From NCBI GenBank assembly GCA_914767715.1, contig OU612074.1:23422062-23486061 (forward strand): 64,000 bases of DNA, written 5' to 3'. Positions 21,583 through 33,982 of the stretch are shown here, one piece after another. Both the position numbers and the translations under genes were made by a program. This DNA is from Membranipora membranacea. Its lineage: Eukaryota; Bryozoa; Gymnolaemata; Cheilostomatida; Membraniporidae. Within the stretch, counting starts at the first letter, position 1. Every line of letters starts with the position of its first letter. Below the pieces are notes generated by a model. That model did no database searches and had not been told where the DNA came from. It saw only the letters and a program-made list of their open reading frames with translations.

Positions 21583-23424
21583 AATAAAGCTTTTTATTTA
21601 TGGGATTTCAACTCGAATGAAAATGGACCAACCAGAGTCAATATTCAGACTAAACCATATATACTGACATAAGTTTAAGATTGAAATTTTCCGCCCAGCT
21701 TGATTTGTTTGTTTGTTGTTTGTTTGTTTGCAGCCTTTCGTACCTTGGACACATGTTCGCTGAATGTAAGGTGGCTATCCAGTGTCATGCCTAGTAATTT
21801 TGTACTTGAGACGTTAGTGACGCTCTGGTTGGTGTTTCTCCATATTATGTTTGTTTCTACATTCCTGTATCATTTGTGGTAACAATGATAATATTTGAAT
21901 GCTGACAATAGTTTGAACCGAAAAAGGCTTGGTGCTCTGGATCATAGCAATTGTCACGCTTTTCTGTTTTATCTCTCAACGGTCTATGGCATTGAGAGGA
22001 TCTCCTGGATATTAAAAACAATTCTTTGATATAGTAAGTGGTCACTGTCTTTGGCAATGGGTTGGCAATCTTTCTAAAAAGAGTCATGGATTGGTTTCAA
22101 ATAAAACCATTAAGAGCTGGCAAAGCTGTGACAGAGACAATCGATATTCCTTGGTAACCATAGACTAGAGCTGTCAGCCAGAATGTTTCTGAGGGTGTTA
22201 ATTAAAACAACTGGAGGGGAGAACGACACAATACTTAGTTATTCTGTGCTATAATAATATTATGTGCTTCAAAGCTAAATCACATTTACGCATAAGCCAC
22301 ATGAGTAAAGAAAAATCGATATAAAGCTGGATTATAGGAGGTATTTTTGAGAAGCGCTCAAATAGATATTTGGTAAAAAAATAAGCCAACCGCAACAATA
22401 AACGCCGTTGTACCATCTGTACCAATCATTTGATTCAATTTGATGCTTATGTTATGTGTTGACGATGTAAACTTGAAAGGATTCTGATGTCAATTTGGTA
22501 GAAAATACCCTGACATAAAATTTTATTTACAACGAACAAGAAACTACCCGCCATTCATGGTACTCTCATAAAGAAAAATTTTGTATTTTTTATAAGTGTT
22601 TGTGAAAGTTATTCTGGTGATAAACATGTACCACAAGTGGTACATGATGATTACCAAAATAAGTTTCAAGTGGTGTATGATACAAAACCGTCAATCTCAT
22701 CTCACTACTATTTCCTACCCTCCACAAACATTATTCTCATGGCCCAGTAGACAATTTTTTCCATGTTGCTGATTGAAATGGCGTCGTGATTATCATAAGT
22801 TTGATAACAAAGAGGCTTTGTAGAACATTATCTCGTCAATGTTCTGGCGTGCCTTTAATAGGATACACGGACCTTATGGACTACCGGCTGTGAATCAATT
22901 ACCCAGTCCATGTACTTAAAGTATTTATAGTTCACTCTCAAGAGTGTCCACCATTCTTTTTGCAGAATACAATAGAAAAGTATAGGTGAAGTCAGTAGAA
23001 ACGTAAATGGTAATAGGCATCTTGAAGAAGGGAGTCAAAAAATACTTGCTATGCGCTCCTATAGTCAGGTAGTTACAAAAAAGAATCTTCTCACAGTAAA
23101 GGAAAACAAATCTGAATTTAGCTAGGTAATTGAGTAAGATAATTGAGATCTGAAGTCTCTAGTCGAGGAGAGGTATTCAGATTTCAATTAGCCAGAAAAT
23201 TCCCGAACATAATATATTCCTATTTATAGTGAGCCAAAACTAACAATAAACTAGATGTATTTAGATAGTACTCTCTTTTATCAAAATATTGTATTTTTTA
23301 TAAGTGTTAGTGGAAGTTATTCTTTTAATTATCAAAATGCAAAACAGGAAATATATTAGAAATAGGCAATATGAAAACTTCAACTTCAACCACTCAAAGG
23401 TAAGTCAAATGAGATCTGAAATCT
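21583..23424. other. Spacer with a relic of a third GST duplicon
   Basis: At about 22180-22260 the sequence TTTCTGAGGGTGTTAATTAA and then GGAGGGGAGAACGAC and TTATTCTGTG match the intron before the GST-B distal terminal exon (10800-11000) and GST-A at 2035-2060. No exon survives. At about 22570-22640 a stretch resembles the 3' flank of Receptor-1 at 23280-23330. Otherwise nothing seen. Confidence 0.5.
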
Positions 23425-26400
23425 CTAATCAACATCTTCATCCTCTTCTTCGCCAGCACATTCCTCATTGCTCCGTATGACCTCTTCTGTATGATCTGGT
23501 GAAGTTGGGCCTGATAGTCTCATAGCAGATGATCCCAACCTGAAGGGCCCGAAAGGAAGGAATTTCATATTTGGGGTGGTGTTTTCTTGTTTCTTCTCAT
23601 TACTTATTAGGCTCTCAGTTTTTATTTCTTTGTTTGACGTAATGTTCTCTCCTTTGGTGTGTAACTCTGTGGTTGAGTTAAGTTTTCGAAAAGGGCTCAC
23701 AATGTTGATGTATTTGGGCCTAACAGAGCCTGAGGCTGTTGGCAGAGCAGAAGAAGCTGGTTTTTCAACTGTGTTGTCTCGTTTCTTCTCATAAATTATC
23801 GGGCTCACAGGTTCTGTTTCGCTGTTTGACATGATGTTGTCTGGTTTGGTGTGTAACTCTGTTGCTGAGTCAGGTTTTCGGAAAGACCCTGAGGCTGTGG
23901 GCAAAGCAGTCGGATTAGGGTCATCATCATCTGTCTGTGCTCCAAAATATGCAAGGCAATTTTCGGAGGGTGGGCGTTCTTCGTCTAGTGAGCCAGTTTG
24001 ATAGAATTGTGTTTCATCTAAAGTTTGTTCATAGGGCTCTTCCTCAGTGCTACCATCTAAAGAGCTCATTGTAAATGAATCTAGTTTTGATTCTGTATTC
24101 CAATCAGCTCCGTCCTTGGAATATGCCTCTTCTCTGCCAACATTATTTCCTAGTTCAGAATCCACACTTCTAGTTGCTGGTATAACAGACTGTTGGTCTG
24201 GCGTCTGATGCTGCTGGTCTTTGGTGTCATTGAGCTCTTCGCTTGTGTTGACATAAAATGCCGGTGGATATTGTTCCTGGTCTGTTTCCTGGCTTCCTGG
24301 CTCTTCGGGTGGTTCTAGAGGGGTATCATAAACCGGCTGCCGTGGAGGTTTTGGCAGTGCTTTGTTGTCTCCACTACCTGCATCTGATGGGATGGCCAGT
24401 TGTGATGTATTTGTATCGACAGAATTATCTGCAAGTGGAAGTGGATGTTGTTCCTGATCTGTTTCCAGTTTGCTACAATCATCAGGTAAGGAATAGTCTC
24501 CTGATATGGATGTAGAAGAGCCAAAGCTGCCTCCTGGCATAACTTTTTGTTCTAGAGGTTCTGTAAGCCGTGGACGTTTTGGTGATCCTTTGTTGTCCTC
24601 ACCCCCTGCATCTGATGAGTATGTCTGATGTCGTGTAAACATTATGTAGTTCTCTGCAACATGATTAGAAACACTACACCACCACAACAAGAGAAATCAG
24701 TCATGGAAGAATTTTTTGAGTTCTAGACATCCATAAACATAAGGTTGATATTTTGGAGTTCTGGATAATTGTGAGTCAGTCAGTCAGTCACAGTCAGTCA
24801 GTCACAGTCAGTCAGTCACAGTCAGTCAGTCAGTCACAGGCAATTGTTCCAATTTGTGTTTGGGACTAAACAATACCATGTATTCATATATATATTAAGT
24901 TATTATGAAAATAGCATTCAGATGAAGTTCCTTATAATATAAGATCTTAGATTCCACCCCAATCAAGAGATCTTGAAATAATTTAGTAGCCCTGCACATG
25001 TTACTTGCTAACAGATATGACTCGAATTTCAGTAATACCAATTACCTCTGGATGTCTGACTGCCTGGATTTGTTATTACATCATAAATCTCATCATCGGA
25101 AGGATTCCCCTCAGCACCACATGAGAATACATTTCTGCAAAATAATATGAGAGAAGATTCTAACACACAAGATACGATAATAAAGAAAATATCAAATATG
25201 GTATTATCACACCTAGAAAACAATTTTAGTTTATCAAATCACAATAAACCACTGCTGACACAGCTGGGCTTCGCCCAGCAGAGCCACCAGTCAAAAATTC
25301 AAATAGAGAATTATGGCATCAAAACATCTAGCCAGTAGCTTTGAATGGAGTTAATGAGCTCTCAAAATGTAGGGAGTATCTATTTCCCCAGCCGTCAACT
25401 ATTAGTGATGACAAATGTTGTTGTTGACCAATCAGATGCCTTTAAAATCTAGTTGAGATCCAACATTTTTATTAGTGTTGGATCTCAGCTAGGTACTTGG
25501 TACTTGCCGATGTGATCACCGCGTCACAGGGTTGAAGACTTTGGTAATGTGGCACTCAGTTAGTCTGTATTTCAGTCCAAGGTGAGGATACCGCCATACC
25601 AGGGTAGGGAGGGCATGGGGTAGCTACCCAGGGGGACAGAGAAGACGGTCCTCGGGGTCTAGGTTATTCCATGCTTTACTTGTACACACAAAGAAAGTGG
25701 ACATGTGAGCTTTGGTCTTATGATGCTCAACATTGTATAGGAGGCCCTGTTGGCGAGTACTCTTTCGGTTGTCTGATGGTGTTGTGTACTCTGATATTGG
25801 TGTTTTGATCTCTTGGTAGTGCATGGCCCTAAACAGGTTAGTTCGTCTCCATTGCCGTCGGTCATCAAGTGGTTCCAAGTCTAGTCTATCGAGCATCCTG
25901 TAGTTGAGGCTGTGCTGATGCACGGTATATTGAATACCTGCGAGCAGGTCTTCTTTGTACAGCTTTGATCTTGGTGGCGAGAGTCTTAGGAAGGGGATCC
26001 CAAGAGCACAAGGCATACTCTAGCACGCGCCGTACTAGCTGTTTGTAGGCCCTACATCTGAGCTGTGTAGACTGAGGAGGAACTGTTCTCTTGATGAAGC
26101 CTAGCGTTGTTGATGCTTTATTGGTGATGTAGTCTGTGTATATCCGCCATTTGAGGTCATCCTGGATATTTACTCCCAAGTATTTGATGGTCTTTGTCAC
26201 TGGGACAATCTGGTTATGCAACCTGTATGGCGGTAGGGTTGTCCTGTTTCTCTTTTGGCTAAATCTTATTATTTCGCATTTGGCAGGGTGGAACTCCTAG
26301 CTTCCTGTTCCCATGCCTCCAGGTTCTTCAAGTCCTCGATGAGCTGAGCTGATCGGTCTGCAGTAAGGTATATGATGGTATCATCAGCGAACAATCTCAC

Positions 26401-29400
26401 CTTGGACTTGATTACTGATGGCAGGTCATTGATGTAAAACAGGATGAGGGCAGGTCCTGGTACAGAGCCTTGGGGCACGCCCGAGGCGACTGCACAAGTC
26501 TCAGAGGAGGTTCCTTGGAGGGTGACTGTCTGGGTCCGATCTCTTAAGAAAGTGGCAGTCCAGTCAGTTATCTGCTTGCTCACACCAATGTTTCTCATCT
26601 TTGCCAGTAGTTTGGCATTGCACACCTTGTCAAACGCCTTGCTGAAATCCAATAAACAGGCGTCCACCTCGTTTCCGGCATCTAGTTCTTTCGAGATGTC
26701 AGCAACAAGTTTCACTAGCTGGGTTTCACAGCTTAGCCTGGCCCTGAAGCCATGCTGTCGATGGTAGAGGAGGTGGTTTCCTTTTATGAACTTCATCAGG
26801 TGGCTAGTGATGACCTGTTCTAGCAGTTTGCTGGTGATGCATGTCAGGCTGATGGGGCGGTAGTTTTCAGGTTTTGATTTGTCTCCTTTTTTGAAGATTG
26901 GTGTGACGTTTGCATTGTCTCCAATCTGCAGGTACACTGGAATATTTTAGAGACTGATTGACGATATTGCAGAGGGGGCCTGCTACAATATCAGCAGTTT
27001 CCTTCAATACTCGTGCACTTATATTGTCGGGTCCTGATGCTTTGTTGACCTTCAGTTGATTACTAGGTGCTTCATTTCAGGTCGGTGATGGTTGGTGGTT
27101 GGGGAGGTGACTGATTGTGATGAGAAGACTGATTGGAATTGTTCGTTAAGAGCGTCAGCCATGTTCTTCTTGTCTGTTAGTAGTTTGTGGCTGGTCTTGA
27201 TTGCTGTTATGTCCCCTCGACGGTGCTTTATGTACTTCTTATTGGTGGTTCTCTCATTTCTCGCTGGACTATTCTTTGGTAGTCTTTGTACCTGCGTTCT
27301 TTGTTGATCTTGCCAGTCTTTTTGCTTCGCTTCCTGAGCATGTGTCTCTTCTTTATCAGACTGTTGAGGTATGGGTTGATCTAGGAGAGAGAATCCCGTT
27401 TGCTGGCAATTTTTGTTGGGATATGTTTCGCTTCAGCAGTTTTGATGTTCTTTTTGAGAGATTCCCAGAGGATGTTTGGTGGGTCAGCGCTATGTTCCAT
27501 TTGCTTTAGGCTCTCAGATAGGTCGTCCCTTATTCCAGACCATTTGGCACGTCTGTAGATAGGGATCTTTCTTCTGCTCCTGCTTGATGTGATGGGGTTT
27601 CTTGGACAGCTCAATGAGTGGAATATCATGGTCACTGATGCCGGGGATGACTGAGGTTTTGTTGATGCAAAGAGGGATGTTAGTAAGCATAAGATCAAGA
27701 GTGTTAGGAGGGCGGAGTCTTGTTGGTTCTAGGATGAGTTGCTTGTGCACGTGGTTGTTGATACTATCAAGAAAGTCATGGTGTAGTTGAGGGTATGTGA
27801 AATTGGGTTTGAGGGTGAGGTTGTTCCAATCCCAGCCAGGGAGATTGAAATTCCCACCTAGGATGATATCATAATTATGATCTTTAGGTTGTGAGTGAGG
27901 GTGGTGAATAATTCAGGGATTGAGGTTTTGTCTGATACTTTTGGTCAATAGAAGGCTCCGACAAGCAGGTCCCTCTGACCTCGACAGGATATTTTTGTCC
28001 AGAGTTGTTCAAAGGTGTTGGTTATGGGGACTGCAGAAGATTGAATGTTCTTTCTGACAGCGATGAGGACACCGCCGCCTATGCCTGTGGTTCTATCTTT
28101 CCTGTAGATGGTATTATTGTCGCATTTCTAGTTCATTATTGGTGATGTTTATAGTTAACCAGGTTTCAGTGGCGATGATTATGTCAGGTTCGGAACCTTC
28201 TAACAAGTGGGCCAAGACTCCTTTCTTGCCAGAGATGGACTAGCAGTTGGTATCGATGATTCTTAGAGGTTTGCCTTTGAACCACGTAGGTTTGGGTTTA
28301 GATGGTGAGGAAGTATGTTGGGGTTCAGCTTCTGAGTTAAGTAATGGTATGCTTGATATGGTGGATGAGAGGCCAGATTGGTGTGAAATGTCATGATTGG
28401 TTGGAAGGTCGCTGCCGCAGTGACATTAATTTATGTAGGTCATTTTTAAATACATATTTATTTTTTTAATTTGCTGTTTATGTAATACTTGCTCTTATTT
28501 TGATAGCCATGTCACCATGTACTATTTTGAGCGGTAAAAATAAAGTGGATATCTATCTATCTATCTTGGTCTGTTGCACACAAGGCCCCTTTGGTCTTTA
28601 GTCTGATTGAGAGCTTTACAATAAAAGAAGAAAATGTATATGCGTCATCTCTCTTGTTTCATAATAATTGTGTGATGCAGACACCTTAGTGACCTAATTT
28701 GCTATAATCGTCTCAATGTATGTTGTGCCACTGCTGACTTGGGGGTGCTAGTTGAATGAGATGAGTGTCATGGTTTGTTCTGGTATGGTGGCGGTTAGTG
28801 GCTGGCTGGGAGGTTCAAGGTGAATAAGATGGGTGAGATGGTTTCTTCTGGTATGGTAGTGGTTAGACAGGGACAGAGGTGTAAGGAGGGCTAGCAAGCA
28901 AAGGCCAGGGGTTGTTGATATGGGCTTCTCCTTTGTCTTCAGCAGATCCTCTTGTCCAGTTTAGATTCCACAGATTTCCAATCCTTCTTGTTTCCAGAGT
29001 TTGAACAATTGACTCTTTGTTAAAATGAGTGCTATTGACTCGGTTAAAAGAAGCTTGTAAGCTAAAATTTTGATAAATTTTGATAAATTTTAAGAACTTT
29101 TAAAATTCCAAACTGGCGTCCATGAAACTGGAAATAGTTCCTAAAGGTTCCTGATTGGTCAACAACAACATTTGTCATCACTAGTTGTGGATGGCTGGGG
29201 AAGAAGATACTCCCTACATTTTTGGAGCCCATATCACTCCATTCAAAGCTACTGGCTAGATGTTTTGATGCCACAACTCTCTGTTTAAATTTTTGACTGG
29301 TTGCATCAGAATCAGGTATTGTTCTTCCCACAGAAGTTATGGATGACACGTTTTTGATAAACGCTTTCTTTTCTGCCAGTCTCCTCCCATCGCACTGTTT

Positions 29401-32165
29401 TCATCAATCCTTTGTTCAAATGGTGCTCACCAATATAGTTTCATTGAGGAAAGCAAAAAATATTCCTTGAAATTCTCATCCTACGGATATTATAGAGGAT
29501 ATCGTCTGACATCCCAAATCAGGTGAAATTCCATGACAAAGGGCTTCAATCTGTCAGAATCTGCCTTCAAACACAAGATTGTGAGCTCCATTGGGCTGAA
29601 AAAGCAACTGCAAAGTATGACCTTTCGAGGTCCTCATAGCCTTTTTTTGTTATAGAATGTCACCTGACTTGGGCTGTCACACAATATCCTCTATAATATC
29701 TGTGGGTGGAATGCAGTACAAAAGCGCACTATCACTTTAAATATCGATGAGCACCTGCATTGTTTACATCAAAGTAGTATACACAAAATACTCACTGTGG
29801 TTGCTCCACACTTTGATGTGCTTGGCCCGAATTTCTCCATTTTGATACCATTTTATAACCACCGAACACAATTATTATTACCACAACAATTACAGCCACA
29901 CTGGGAATCAATACAGTGTACCATGGAACATGATCAGTGATGATAGCAGCTCCAACATCTGAAATATAAATATATCATCAATTTTGGAATGTAAGATAGA
30001 CTGTCACGAAACAATGGAATAGACATTTTGATAAATCTCCTAATAAACTCACATTCAGAGAACCAGAAACTTTCCATTATCCTTATCAGGTTCAATAAAT
30101 TGTTTCTGTCTCTAAATCACAATGTTCTTTGGAACTCACCGGTTTCTGACACATCTCTCTGGTTTTGTGTTGTGATTAGTGTATGCAATGTATTTGTATC
30201 ATGAGTTTGGCCTGGAGTTGTTCTAACTGAGGAGGTAGGCAAGTTTTGCCAGCTGGTTTCTTGAGTGTACTCTGTTGTAGTCTGTGAGTTTTCGCTGGTG
30301 TCCTCTGTTGATTTGTTTGAGTAATATCCATTAGTATTTACTGTTGTACTATCAGTCCAGACTGTCGATTCATGTGACAGAGAAGTATCATAGCTAACTT
30401 CACTAGAAGCCGGGCCAAATGTTGATGCTGATGTTGAGCTGATGTTTCGAGATGTTGGTTTTGACAGCACAATCTCAGGTAGAGCTGAGATGAGCAAGAT
30501 AGTCACAATCATCTGTAAGATAAATAAAAGTGTGTTTGAGAACTGGTTGAATAAGGTTCTAAGCGCAATCACACTAAGTGAATCACTTCCAATAGTACCC
30601 ATGTGGTCGGAAAAGCAAAGGCTTGGCTGTCCAGACTTGATGAAAATGGCATAGCACATAACTGAATTTGGTCCCAAATTTCTAAATGTGTAGGTTACAC
30701 GCATGATCTGGCAAATTAAACCAAACTTGATTTAAGCATGAGGTTGAGAAAGGATAAGAAAAGGAATCAGACCAAGAGAAGTATGTAAATCTATAAATGT
30801 ATGTAAATCTATAAAATGATATATGGTGACTCTGTAGCCCTGTTCACACGGCCGTTTGAACAGGGCTAGTGACTCTGCACTTGTCATTTCTGCATTTACT
30901 ACTTGCGAAAAGTTTCAAAGCAAAGCCCAAAAGCAGAGTTGACTTTTCTGGAAAATGGGGGACAGGCGGACATAACATTTACTAACCAATGGTTTCCCTT
31001 GTAACCAGCCAAAACTACTAATAATAATTAAAGCCCATGCACCCCCTGTTTTGGGTCCTGTTCAAGCAGGTGAAGTGTGAAATAGTTGTGCTTCAATGCA
31101 TAGGAAAGAAATCAGGTATTGTAACTAAAGTCTCTTAGAAAGTTTATGCAAAACTGTATTCCAAAATTGTATTCTATGGTGGTTTTTCCAATATGTGCTC
31201 ACAATGGTATTCCCAATTTTATTTCCAATGGTATTCCCAATGGTACTCCATATGTAGGCCTATATACCACACACAGAATATAGTGACGGCATCAACAAAT
31301 CATATCGCTTTTTGGCAAAACTTTTAACACCATGATCTTAAAATAAGTTGATGATGCGATGTCACAGCTATCATAGGTTTTGGAGATGTAATCTTGTTTC
31401 AATAACTTTCGGCCCATTATAGATTCAATCATTATACTTTCCGATTTCTCACCCATTTTCGGTCCTGACACAACCACATCTTGACACCATACTGCTTCTC
31501 CTATTCCAAAATTTTATCTTCTTGGCTCAATGAGCTAAGTTGCAGTCATAGGTCAAGACACTCAGTCAACGCCCTTTTTGGGCATGTTTCATGACCGTAG
31601 TACAATTATGTCAATGAATACTTGTTTTGTTGATAGTGTCCTTCTGTCACAGCAATAATCTAGGTTATATCCAGTGGTCTAAGTTGACTTTTTCATTGTG
31701 GGTACTCTACTCTCATTTTTGGAATTTCTTGCAATTTCTAGATCAAATTATGCAGAAATATGGATCTGCAATAGAAAGATTGATATCTGGTCGAAAGAGA
31801 CAACTTGACACTGTTTTTGAACAGAATCCAGTGGGAACTGTGTTCTAAAGGTTCCCCCTCTATATTTTTTGCAGGAACTCAGTTCCTGCCAGTTCACAGT
31901 CACTCAGAACACTGGTTACATCTTCTGTTTAGTCTTTTGTCAGTATACGTTTGCGGATTGTTTTCATTATTGGAGTAGCAAATCATCAAGTTCTAGATTT
32001 TAAGTTTCGAGCATGACCAGGGCTGCATACTATTTTTGTGGCAAAGAGAGGAGTTTTTGTTGAGGTCAAGATAGTTTGGTGGCTGACAATAGTACTACTG
32101 TGTGTCATGTTACACCTACCTCACTGAATATTTTATTCTCATACGCAACTTACCTTGTGGTCCAT
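23425..32165 (-). CDS. Receptor-1: single-pass mucin-like membrane protein with long cytoplasmic tail (5 exons, complete)
   Basis: Family not recognised. Exons in order are 32154-32165, 30140-30512, 29796-29958, 25046-25134 and 23425-24653. They total 1866 bp, giving 621 residues plus TAG, with all phases and GT-AG sites consistent. Exon 1 encodes MDHK. Exon 2 starts MIVTILLISALPEIVLS, so exons 1 and 2 together make a plausible signal peptide, followed by about 105 Ser/Thr/Asn-rich residues typical of mucin-like stalks. Exon 3 holds the transmembrane helix WYTVLIPSVAVIVVVIII, followed by basic stop-transfer residues. Exon 4 holds EIYDVI, a possible SH2-binding tyrosine. Exon 5 is a 409-residue acidic, Pro/Ser-rich tail with internal repeats: SDAGGEDNK/SDAGSGDNK, TDQEQHPLP/TDQEQYPPA and ALPTASGS twice, plus QPVYDTPLEPP. 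The tail ends EEEDEDVD. The intron before exon 3 carries a 34-bp insertion; the intron between exons 3 and 4 carries a LINE. A surface signalling role is inference from architecture. Confidence 0.85.
24772..24838 (+). repeat. CAGT simple repeat
   Basis: Alternating blocks of CAGTCAGT and CACAGTCAGT in the last intron of Receptor-1. Confidence 0.9.
25283..25435 (-). repeat. Left arm of an inverted repeat flanking a LINE
   Basis: Reverse complement of 29146-29306 at about 85% by eye. Shared landmarks include TGATTGGTCAACAACAACAT, CTACTGGCTAGATGTTTTGA and TTTTTGACTGG. The two arms enclose the LINE at 25560-28430. Confidence 0.8.
25454..25487. other. Perfect hairpin, 12-bp arms and 10-base loop
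   Basis: TGAGATCCAACA pairs with TGTTGGATCTCA around TTTTTATTAG. It lies between the inverted-repeat arm and the LINE. It could be a transposon end or a transcribed stem-loop; there is no T-run to support a bacterial-type terminator. Confidence 0.7.
25560..28430 (-). mobile_element. LINE (CR1/Jockey-like), degraded, in a Receptor-1 intron
   Basis: Oriented with the host gene. From the 5' side (high coordinates): an apurinic endonuclease remnant with LPGWDWNN, NTLDLMLTN and IPGISDHD (about 27500-27850). Then the reverse transcriptase with ENYRPISLTCITSKLLEQVI, DFSKAFDKV, SGVPQGSVPGP and the catalytic LFADDTIIY (26269-26937). Then the thumb with IKYLGVNIQDDLKW (25886-26221) and a C-terminal part with SKAWNNLD (25624-26016). 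Several frameshifts and stops separate these pieces, so it is inactive. Confidence 0.92.
28431..28566 (+). mobile_element. Possible LINE 3' end with a TATC tail
   Basis: Ends AAAAATAAAGTGGATATC followed by ATCTATCTATC, the usual look of a LINE 3' terminus, but on the + strand and next to the 5' side of the minus-strand LINE. Either a second truncated insertion or a head-to-head remnant. Confidence 0.5.
28567..29145. other. Receptor-1 intron, unassigned
   Basis: Contains two similar stretches near 28745 and 28825 (GAATGAGATGAGTGTCATGG versus GAATAAGATGGGTGAGATGG). Nothing coding seen. Confidence 0.4.
29146..29306 (+). repeat. Right arm of the inverted repeat flanking a LINE
   Basis: Partner of 25283-25435. 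Only this arm retains the continuation toward Receptor-1 exon 3. The open frame across it on the - strand is not a gene. Confidence 0.8.
30826..30877. mobile_element. 34-bp palindromic element with a perfect 9-bp flanking duplication
   Basis: The core 30835-30868 is two perfect 12-bp arms, TAGCCCTGTTCA and TGAACAGGGCTA, around CACGGCCGTT. It is flanked exactly by GTGACTCTG on both sides (30826-30834 and 30869-30877). A palindrome flanked by a direct repeat is the structure of a DNA transposon reduced to its inverted ends. The 8-9 bp duplication suggests a hAT-like origin. It lies in the Receptor-1 intron between exons 1 and 2. Confidence 0.75.
30878..32153. other. Receptor-1 intron 1
   Basis: No exon recognised. 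Near 31160-31250 there is a run of ATTCC-AATTTT/GGTATTCCCAATGG repeats. The stretch 31945-32153 is the first member of a dispersed repeat also found at 38825-39027 and 39236-39436, each ending in a first-exon donor. Confidence 0.6.
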
Positions 32166-32659
32166 AATCACAGCTGCTAGGATCAGTGAATTACTACTTG
32201 AATGATCGAAATTTAACAAAGCAGGTTTTAATGAGCTTTGCCGGCTTTATCCTTGGTCAATAGGGCAAGAGCAAAATTGAATGCAATAAAGGACTCGTCA
32301 AAAGAATGACTATTATTGAAGCAAGTTTGAGCCATTCAAGATACTTTAACACAATGAACAAATATATAAATGTTCATTGAGTATTATTTATGATTTTTTT
32401 TATTATAAAAGTATACTCAGTCATAGAAACATAAACTGCCATTCAAGCTCATGCACTGTAACTCATTGCCAGTGCAGACCAAGATTTGTATTTGTCGGGT
32501 TAATTTGAGAAATTATCATAAACAATTGAGACTCTCTTAACTATCACAGCACCAGTATTCAAAAAATAATTCTAGAATTTAGTCTTTTCTCCAAATATCA
32601 AAATTTGTCTTTAAGTTAAACAAATGATCAGTCTTATCATACCTATCTTCTTCATTATC

Positions 32660-33210
32660 TAATGGGGTATTGCGTTAGAAGTTGTGCCTTTCTGATCCTG
32701 AAATATGGCTCAGATGTGCTAATTCACATGCTTACATCCGTAAGCTCAGAGTCATTTAATATCAGTTCTGATGAAGACCCGACAACAACCCGCCTGCCTG
32801 TGAAGCGAGATGGTGATCTCGATTCATCACTAATTTTAACAACAACCAAGAGCGTTAGTTCTACTGAACAAAACGAAACAACATTATCCGCTGGTAAAGG
32901 TATACCAACATTCTAAACTCAACTTGCGGGTAAAAAAGGCTTTGATAGTCTTAGAGATTGCAGAATAAAGGCATACTTAGCTTTCATCAAGAATTATTTG
33001 GAAATAAGTGACAACATTCCAAATACTGAAACAAGCAGTGGTGATTCTAGTCAGCTAGAACAGATTATTGTCCCGAGACAAACACATATCAGGAAGTTGA
33101 TGACTAAGGGGTATCCAGAATTTCCAAATCATGACTTGTTTGGTTTTCCCATTTTATTGGGATTCACATGTTACTTAATGTTTGATTGGAATGTAGATTA
33201 TACAATATGA
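32660..33210 (+). other. Unassigned ORF remnant, copy 1
   Basis: The plus-strand frame reads SSDEDPTTTRLPVKRDGDLD, then SSTEQNETTLSAGKGIPTF and a stop. After it SLRDCRIKAYLAFIKN and LEQIIVPRQTHIRKLMTKG continue. The composition looks protein-coding and the second copy at 39960-40400 keeps it with few changes. No domain is recognised and there are stops. It may be a transposon ORF or a receptor-family remnant. Confidence 0.3.
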
Positions 33211-33982
33211 TCCGTCAGTTAGTCTATATAATAATATGAATAGTAATATGAATAATATGAACTTTATTTCCTATGAGAATATGGTTACATAAGATCGATG
33301 ATACAAGATACATAAGATCAATGATGATACATGATACATAAGATACATGATACACTGATACATAAGATTGATGATACATGATACGACTCATCTAATTAGC
33401 GCACCCTTGTACAATGTAAGGGTGGGCAAGCTAGGCATTGACACCAACATCAATCAAAGAAGGATGAGACAAAAAAAACGGGATAAACCCTTCAGCCCTA
33501 GCCTTTTACTAAATGGATCAGAACTAAGCCACTAGCATGCATGTATTTTAAAAGTTTATTGTGTCACTCATAATACACTGTCTTCCAGTATTCTGCCATT
33601 TACCAACAGGTTAAGAAAGATATGCCCAAAATCTTTAGCGATGCATCCTAACTAGGTCTGGAACTGGAAAATAATCTTTTGTACACTCACGCAAAAAATG
33701 GCTAACTGAATAAATGTATCATTCAATATGACGCTTAGAGAAAAAGAAGGAAGACAGTCGCTCTACATATAAGTCATTTAGAAGATTGAATGTATGATGT
33801 TACATTCTTTTTGATAATTACATTGTATCATCAACCAAATGATATTCTATTAAAGCGAAAGTGAGCGAATCTAAGTAATTTAGCTTTATTTGTCATATCA
33901 AAAGGCCCAATCACGTATATGGGAAGGTTTAAATGAGAGGGATATAAATAGATACGAATAAATCAAAGTTATAAGTTGAGTA
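33211..33982. other. Spacer 3' of Receptor-2
   Basis: Contains a GATACATAAGAT-type short repeat at about 33290-33390. Roughly 500 bp here (about 33310-33770) is missing from the second duplication copy. No gene seen. Confidence 0.6.

Noticed and set aside
30442-30654. Plus-strand ORF over the Receptor-1 leader and mucin exon
   Set aside because: Shadow of the minus-strand coding exon, which has a matching acceptor, donor and phases.
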